A DNA stretch of 64,000 bases from Anaerolineales bacterium UBA3499 (lineage in GTDB: Bacteria > Chloroflexota > Anaerolineae > Anaerolineales > UBA11657): contig DFQC01000038.1 in the NCBI GenBank assembly GCA_002377585.1, positions 29,604-93,603 of the forward strand, read 5' to 3'. A program made the position numbers and the translations under genes. Positions 61,248 to 64,000 of the stretch are shown here, piece by piece. Position 1 is the first letter of the stretch. Each line of letters opens with the position of its first letter. The notes beneath the pieces were generated by a model. That model did no database searches and was not told where the DNA came from. It worked only from the letters and a program-made list of their open reading frames with translations.

Positions 61248-62012
61248 TTACTGAGTCCTAAGTTCTGATTCTATAACCGCCATAAATGCTTCAAGTGGTT
61301 GTGCTCCAACCAAGGGACGCCCATTCACAAAAAAAGTAGGAGTGCCCGTCACTCCTAAATCTCTCCCCACATTAAAATCATCATTTACTCTACTGCGAAA
61401 CTTACCAGAACTGTAACATTTCTCAAATTCACTAATATCCAAATTCATCTTATCAGCAAGATTAATATATAGATCGTCACTCAAAGCTGTCTGGTTCCGA
61501 AAGATACCATTATGAAATTCCCAAAACTTGTTCTGTTCAAAAGCACATTGTGCCGCCTCGGCTGCTGACCTAGCTTCCGGGTGAATGTTGTCCAAAGGAA
61601 AATCTCTATAGCAAAATCTTATCTCGTCAGGATAAGTTTCCAGAAGAGGCACTAGAGTAGCATCGACAAACCTAGCACAATAAGCACACTGAAAGTCACT
61701 AAATTCAATAATTGTTATTGGCGCGCTTTGAGGACCTATGCAAGGATCATCAGTACTTGTAACATCAAACCTCTGTATCTGACCAACAACATTTTCCGCC
61801 TCAACGGTTTCTATTTTGGGTTGTACCGTTTCATCACTTTGAGAACCATAATCATCTGTTTGTCCCCAAAACAAATACCCAACAGCAAGGCCACATACAA
61901 ACATTACTGGTGCAAGGGCTAAATAAAAATGGCTCCGTTTGAACGTAATAGTGTCACCAGTTTCGCTACTTGGTTCACTATTTGATATTGAATGATCTGT
62001 TTCTATACTCAT
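61248..62012 (-). CDS. DsbA/BdbD-like disulfide oxidoreductase, membrane-anchored
   Basis: A 254-residue thioredoxin-fold protein. A cytoplasmic Ser/Glu-rich N-terminus is followed by one membrane segment (about 29-49) and the DsbA-like domain. The active site is FSDFQCAYCARF with Cys109 and Cys112 (Cys-Ala-Tyr-Cys). The cis-Pro loop is GVTGTPTFFVNG. PLDNIHPEARSAAEAAQCAFEQ contains an extra Cys. Such proteins put disulfides into exported proteins. It precedes the HdrD-like gene on the same strand. Confidence 0.92.
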   Translation of the reverse strand: MSIETDHSISNSEPSSETGDTITFKRSHFYLALAPVMFVCGLAVGYLFWGQTDDYGSQSDETVQPKIETVEAENVVGQIQRFDVTSTDDPCIGPQSAPITIIEFSDFQCAYCARFVDATLVPLLETYPDEIRFCYRDFPLDNIHPEARSAAEAAQCAFEQNKFWEFHNGIFRNQTALSDDLYINLADKMNLDISEFEKCYSSGKFRSRVNDDFNVGRDLGVTGTPTFFVNGRPLVGAQPLEAFMAVIESELRTQ

Positions 62013-62279
62013 ATTAGATATTCTCTGTGATGGATTGTCTCATGCAGCAGTTACGATGGCAAGTTGATTAATCTGTCTACAATCTCTGTGGTTTTGACCA
62101 GTCATTGTATAGGAACATTTCCCCACATATCATATTTTCACACTCAAACACATGATCCTCCGATAAAAATCAAACACTAGTTTGTATTGACCATTCAGGT
62201 AATACATAGACACTATTACAAACAAATATCGCCGCAAATAAATGTATGATAAACTGATTATGCGTCGAGGATATAAGCA

Positions 62280-62699
62280 ATGAAAGTACATACTAAAACA
62301 ATTTCTATCAGTTCAACGGGCAACCTAGATGCTCATGATATTACTAATCAAGCAGCAAACTTAATACAAATCTCATCTTACACTAACGGCACCATTACAC
62401 TATTCACACCATCTTCTACCTCAGGAATCACAACAATTGAATTTGAAGATGGGTGTCTAAAAGACATTAAAAGACTGTTCGATGAGCTAGCCGATTCCGA
62501 TAAATATTATGCTCATAACGAAAGATGGCATGATGGTAATGGACATGCACACGTATGCGCTGCACTTTTAGGACCATCTATTACAATACCTTTCTTGGAC
62601 AAACATATGACACTGGGTATTTGGCAGCAAATCGTCTTTATCGATTTTGACAACAAACCCCGTCAACGAGAGATAATTGCACAGATTGTCGGAGACTAA
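62280..62699 (+). CDS. YjbQ family protein (UPF0047)
   Basis: A 139-residue single-domain protein with the family pattern: TNQAANLIQISSYTNGTITLF, SGITTIEFEDG, WHDGNGHAHVCAALLGPS (conserved His pair) and LGIWQQIVFIDFD. YjbQ proteins have weak reported thiamine-phosphate synthase activity; their true role is unsettled. A TATGAT -10 at 62245-62250 and GAGG before the ATG mark the start. It is convergent with feoB. Confidence 0.9.
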   Translation: MKVHTKTISISSTGNLDAHDITNQAANLIQISSYTNGTITLFTPSSTSGITTIEFEDGCLKDIKRLFDELADSDKYYAHNERWHDGNGHAHVCAALLGPSITIPFLDKHMTLGIWQQIVFIDFDNKPRQREIIAQIVGD

Positions 62700-62721
62700 T
62701 CCCAAGTAATATTACTGAATT

Positions 62722-64000
62722 CTAACCCACACCACCTAATAATCTCCATATCTGCGCTACAAAAAATGTTATTGTAAGACCCATTGCCACCGGCAACAAG
62801 GAAGATATAAGAGTCCATTTAACACTACCTGTTTCTTTGTATATCGTATGAATTGTCGTACTACATGGATTATGAATCAAGCTAAATAACATAAGATTAA
62901 CAGCTGTCAGTAGTGTCCAACCTCCAGCCTGAAACACAGCTAAACTTCCTTCTAGAGAATCAAGCTCAAACATTACACCCGCACCTGCTCCAAATGAATC
63001 CATACGGGACGATAGTACAGTAAGCATCAGAATAGTAGGGATAATAATTTCGTTTGCAGGAATTGCTAAGATGTAAGCTAATAATATTACACCATTTAAA
63101 CCAATGAGAATACCAAAAGGATTCAGGTACTCAACTATGTGTTCCGCAACACTTAAATCACCAATCAGTACATTTGAACTTGTCCATATTAGAGCACCAG
63201 CAGGCACAGCCCATAATACAGCTCTCCATAGAACAGGTAATGTTCTATCGATAATAGAAGTGTAGATTGTCTGTAATATACGTGGTGGACGATAAGGTGG
63301 AAGTTCCATACTGAAAGTTGATACCTCTCCCTTTAAAACTGTTCTGGAGAGGCCCCAAGACACTACAAACGTTAGAACAATACCTAATAATGCTATTATC
63401 ACAACCGCTAATGCTGAAATAATACCGGCCAAATGTGCTGGAACTAGGGCTCCAATAAATACAGTGGCAACTAATATTTGAGTTGGCCACCGTCCATTAC
63501 ATAACGCAAAGTTGTTAGTTATTATTGCAATGAGCCTTTCACGAGGACTATCAATTATACGTGTAGCTATTACTCCAGCTGCATTACATCCCCACCCCAT
63601 CGCCATACTCAGTGCTTGTTTTCCATGCGCACCACTACGGCGAAACATATTGTCTAAATTGAAAGCAACGCGAGGTAAATAGCCAAGATCTTCCAACAAA
63701 GTAAACAATGGGAAAAAAATTGCCATGGGAGGCAGCATGACACTAATCACCCATCCCATAGCCAAATAAATACCATCAATCAGTAATCCATCAAGCCACC
63801 AAGGCAAGCCAATAGTACTAGCTCCTGTTTTAAGCAGTGGATACAAATTGTCTAGCAGCAATGTGGCTAACATACTTGAGGGGACATTTGCACCAGATAT
63901 AGTCATCCAGAAAACTACTGTCAGCATAAGCACCATTAGAGGAAAACCAAAAAAACGGCTGGTTACTAATCTGTCTATAGTTCTATCCAAATCAAAATAA
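62722..64000 (-). CDS. feoB: Ferrous iron transporter FeoB, C-terminal membrane part (cut by window edge)
   Basis: FeoB imports Fe(2+). The 420-odd residues seen are the membrane portion: the [17 protein letters not shown] entry typical of FeoB after its GTPase domain, Gate motifs ([30 protein letters not shown], and the second gate ending [13 protein letters not shown]). The frame has a TTG at 63990 but stays open to position 64000 (YFDLDRT), so the gene continues past the window, where the GTPase domain should lie. Homologous NupC-like gate proteins are excluded by these motifs. Confidence 0.9.
   Translation of the reverse strand, partial: YFDLDRTIDRLVTSRFFGFPLMVLMLTVVFWMTISGANVPSSMLATLLLDNLYPLLKTGASTIGLPWWLDGLLIDGIYLAMGWVISVMLPPMAIFFPLFTLLEDLGYLPRVAFNLDNMFRRSGAHGKQALSMAMGWGCNAAGVIATRIIDSPRERLIAIITNNFALCNGRWPTQILVATVFIGALVPAHLAGIISALAVVIIALLGIVLTFVVSWGLSRTVLKGEVSTFSMELPPYRPPRILQTIYTSIIDRTLPVLWRAVLWAVPAGALIWTSSNVLIGDLSVAEHIVEYLNPFGILIGLNGVILLAYILAIPANEIIIPTILMLTVLSSRMDSFGAGAGVMFELDSLEGSLAVFQAGGWTLLTAVNLMLFSLIHNPCSTTIHTIYKETGSVKWTLISSLLPVAMGLTITFFVAQIWRLLGGVG

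Overview
The window is a compact, AT-rich (roughly 40% GC by eye) bacterial chromosome segment of about 60 genes. There is no phage, transposon, CRISPR array, rRNA or defence locus. The gene set (FO synthase CofG/CofH, ThyX, a DprE1/DprE2 pair, an LCP protein, a Tat system, large FAD/Fe-S oxidoreductases, a 7TM-GAF regulator and Ig-like membrane proteins) suggests a marine Chloroflexota lineage related to SAR202/Dehalococcoidia. That placement is inference; no 16S or phylogeny is available here.

Layout. 1-4.2 kb (minus): a purine nucleoside phosphorylase run with an Ig-like membrane protein, a GNAT acetyltransferase and a membrane GAF regulator. 4.3-10.6 kb: formimidoyltransferase, SGNH hydrolase, LCP ligase, fructosamine kinase plus low-Mr phosphatase, and a sugar-nucleotide epimerase. 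10.6-13.2 kb: a frameshifted alkyladenine glycosylase, fabI, bioY and an ACT protein. 13.4-15 kb: tRNA-Arg, tRNA-His and hisS. 15-21.8 kb: an aminotransferase, a split-barrel/UbiA fusion, an SHMT/GcvT fusion and a MaoC protein. 21.9-27.7 kb (minus): ribD-ribE-ribBA-ribH-cofG-cofH, which joins riboflavin and deazaflavin (FO/F420) synthesis, two pathways sharing the ribitylaminouracil intermediate. 27.8-33.3 kb: ATP-grasp ligase, YggX, formyltransferase, histidine phosphatase and a metal P-type ATPase. 33.4-39.4 kb: mutS, an MTA/SAH deaminase-CYTH fusion and pyrimidine phosphorylase. 39.5-47.3 kb (minus): nusA-ylxR-infB-rbfA-nrnA-truB-ribF-thyX, the classic translation/transcription operon without rimP. 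47.5-52.6 kb (minus): nusB-tatA-tatC, then a GC-rich structured leader and dprE2-dprE1; upstream of these lies fabG. 52.9-64 kb: a large efflux adaptor, ALDH7 and a TIGR01777 epimerase (plus), then GT39, an HdrD-like Fe-S protein and a DsbA-like protein (minus), YjbQ (plus) and a FeoB cut by the window edge (minus).

Most unusual content: (i) three fusions, SHMT + degenerate GcvT-like + GcvT, split-barrel + UbiA, and MTA/SAH deaminase + CYTH; (ii) a 46-bp element repeated upstream of fabI and bioY, linking fatty-acid elongation to biotin uptake; (iii) a GC-rich leader with mutually exclusive hairpins upstream of dprE2-dprE1; (iv) a homopolymer frameshift in the alkyladenine glycosylase and a missing standard start in the HdrD-like gene; (v) several perfect palindromes in promoter regions.
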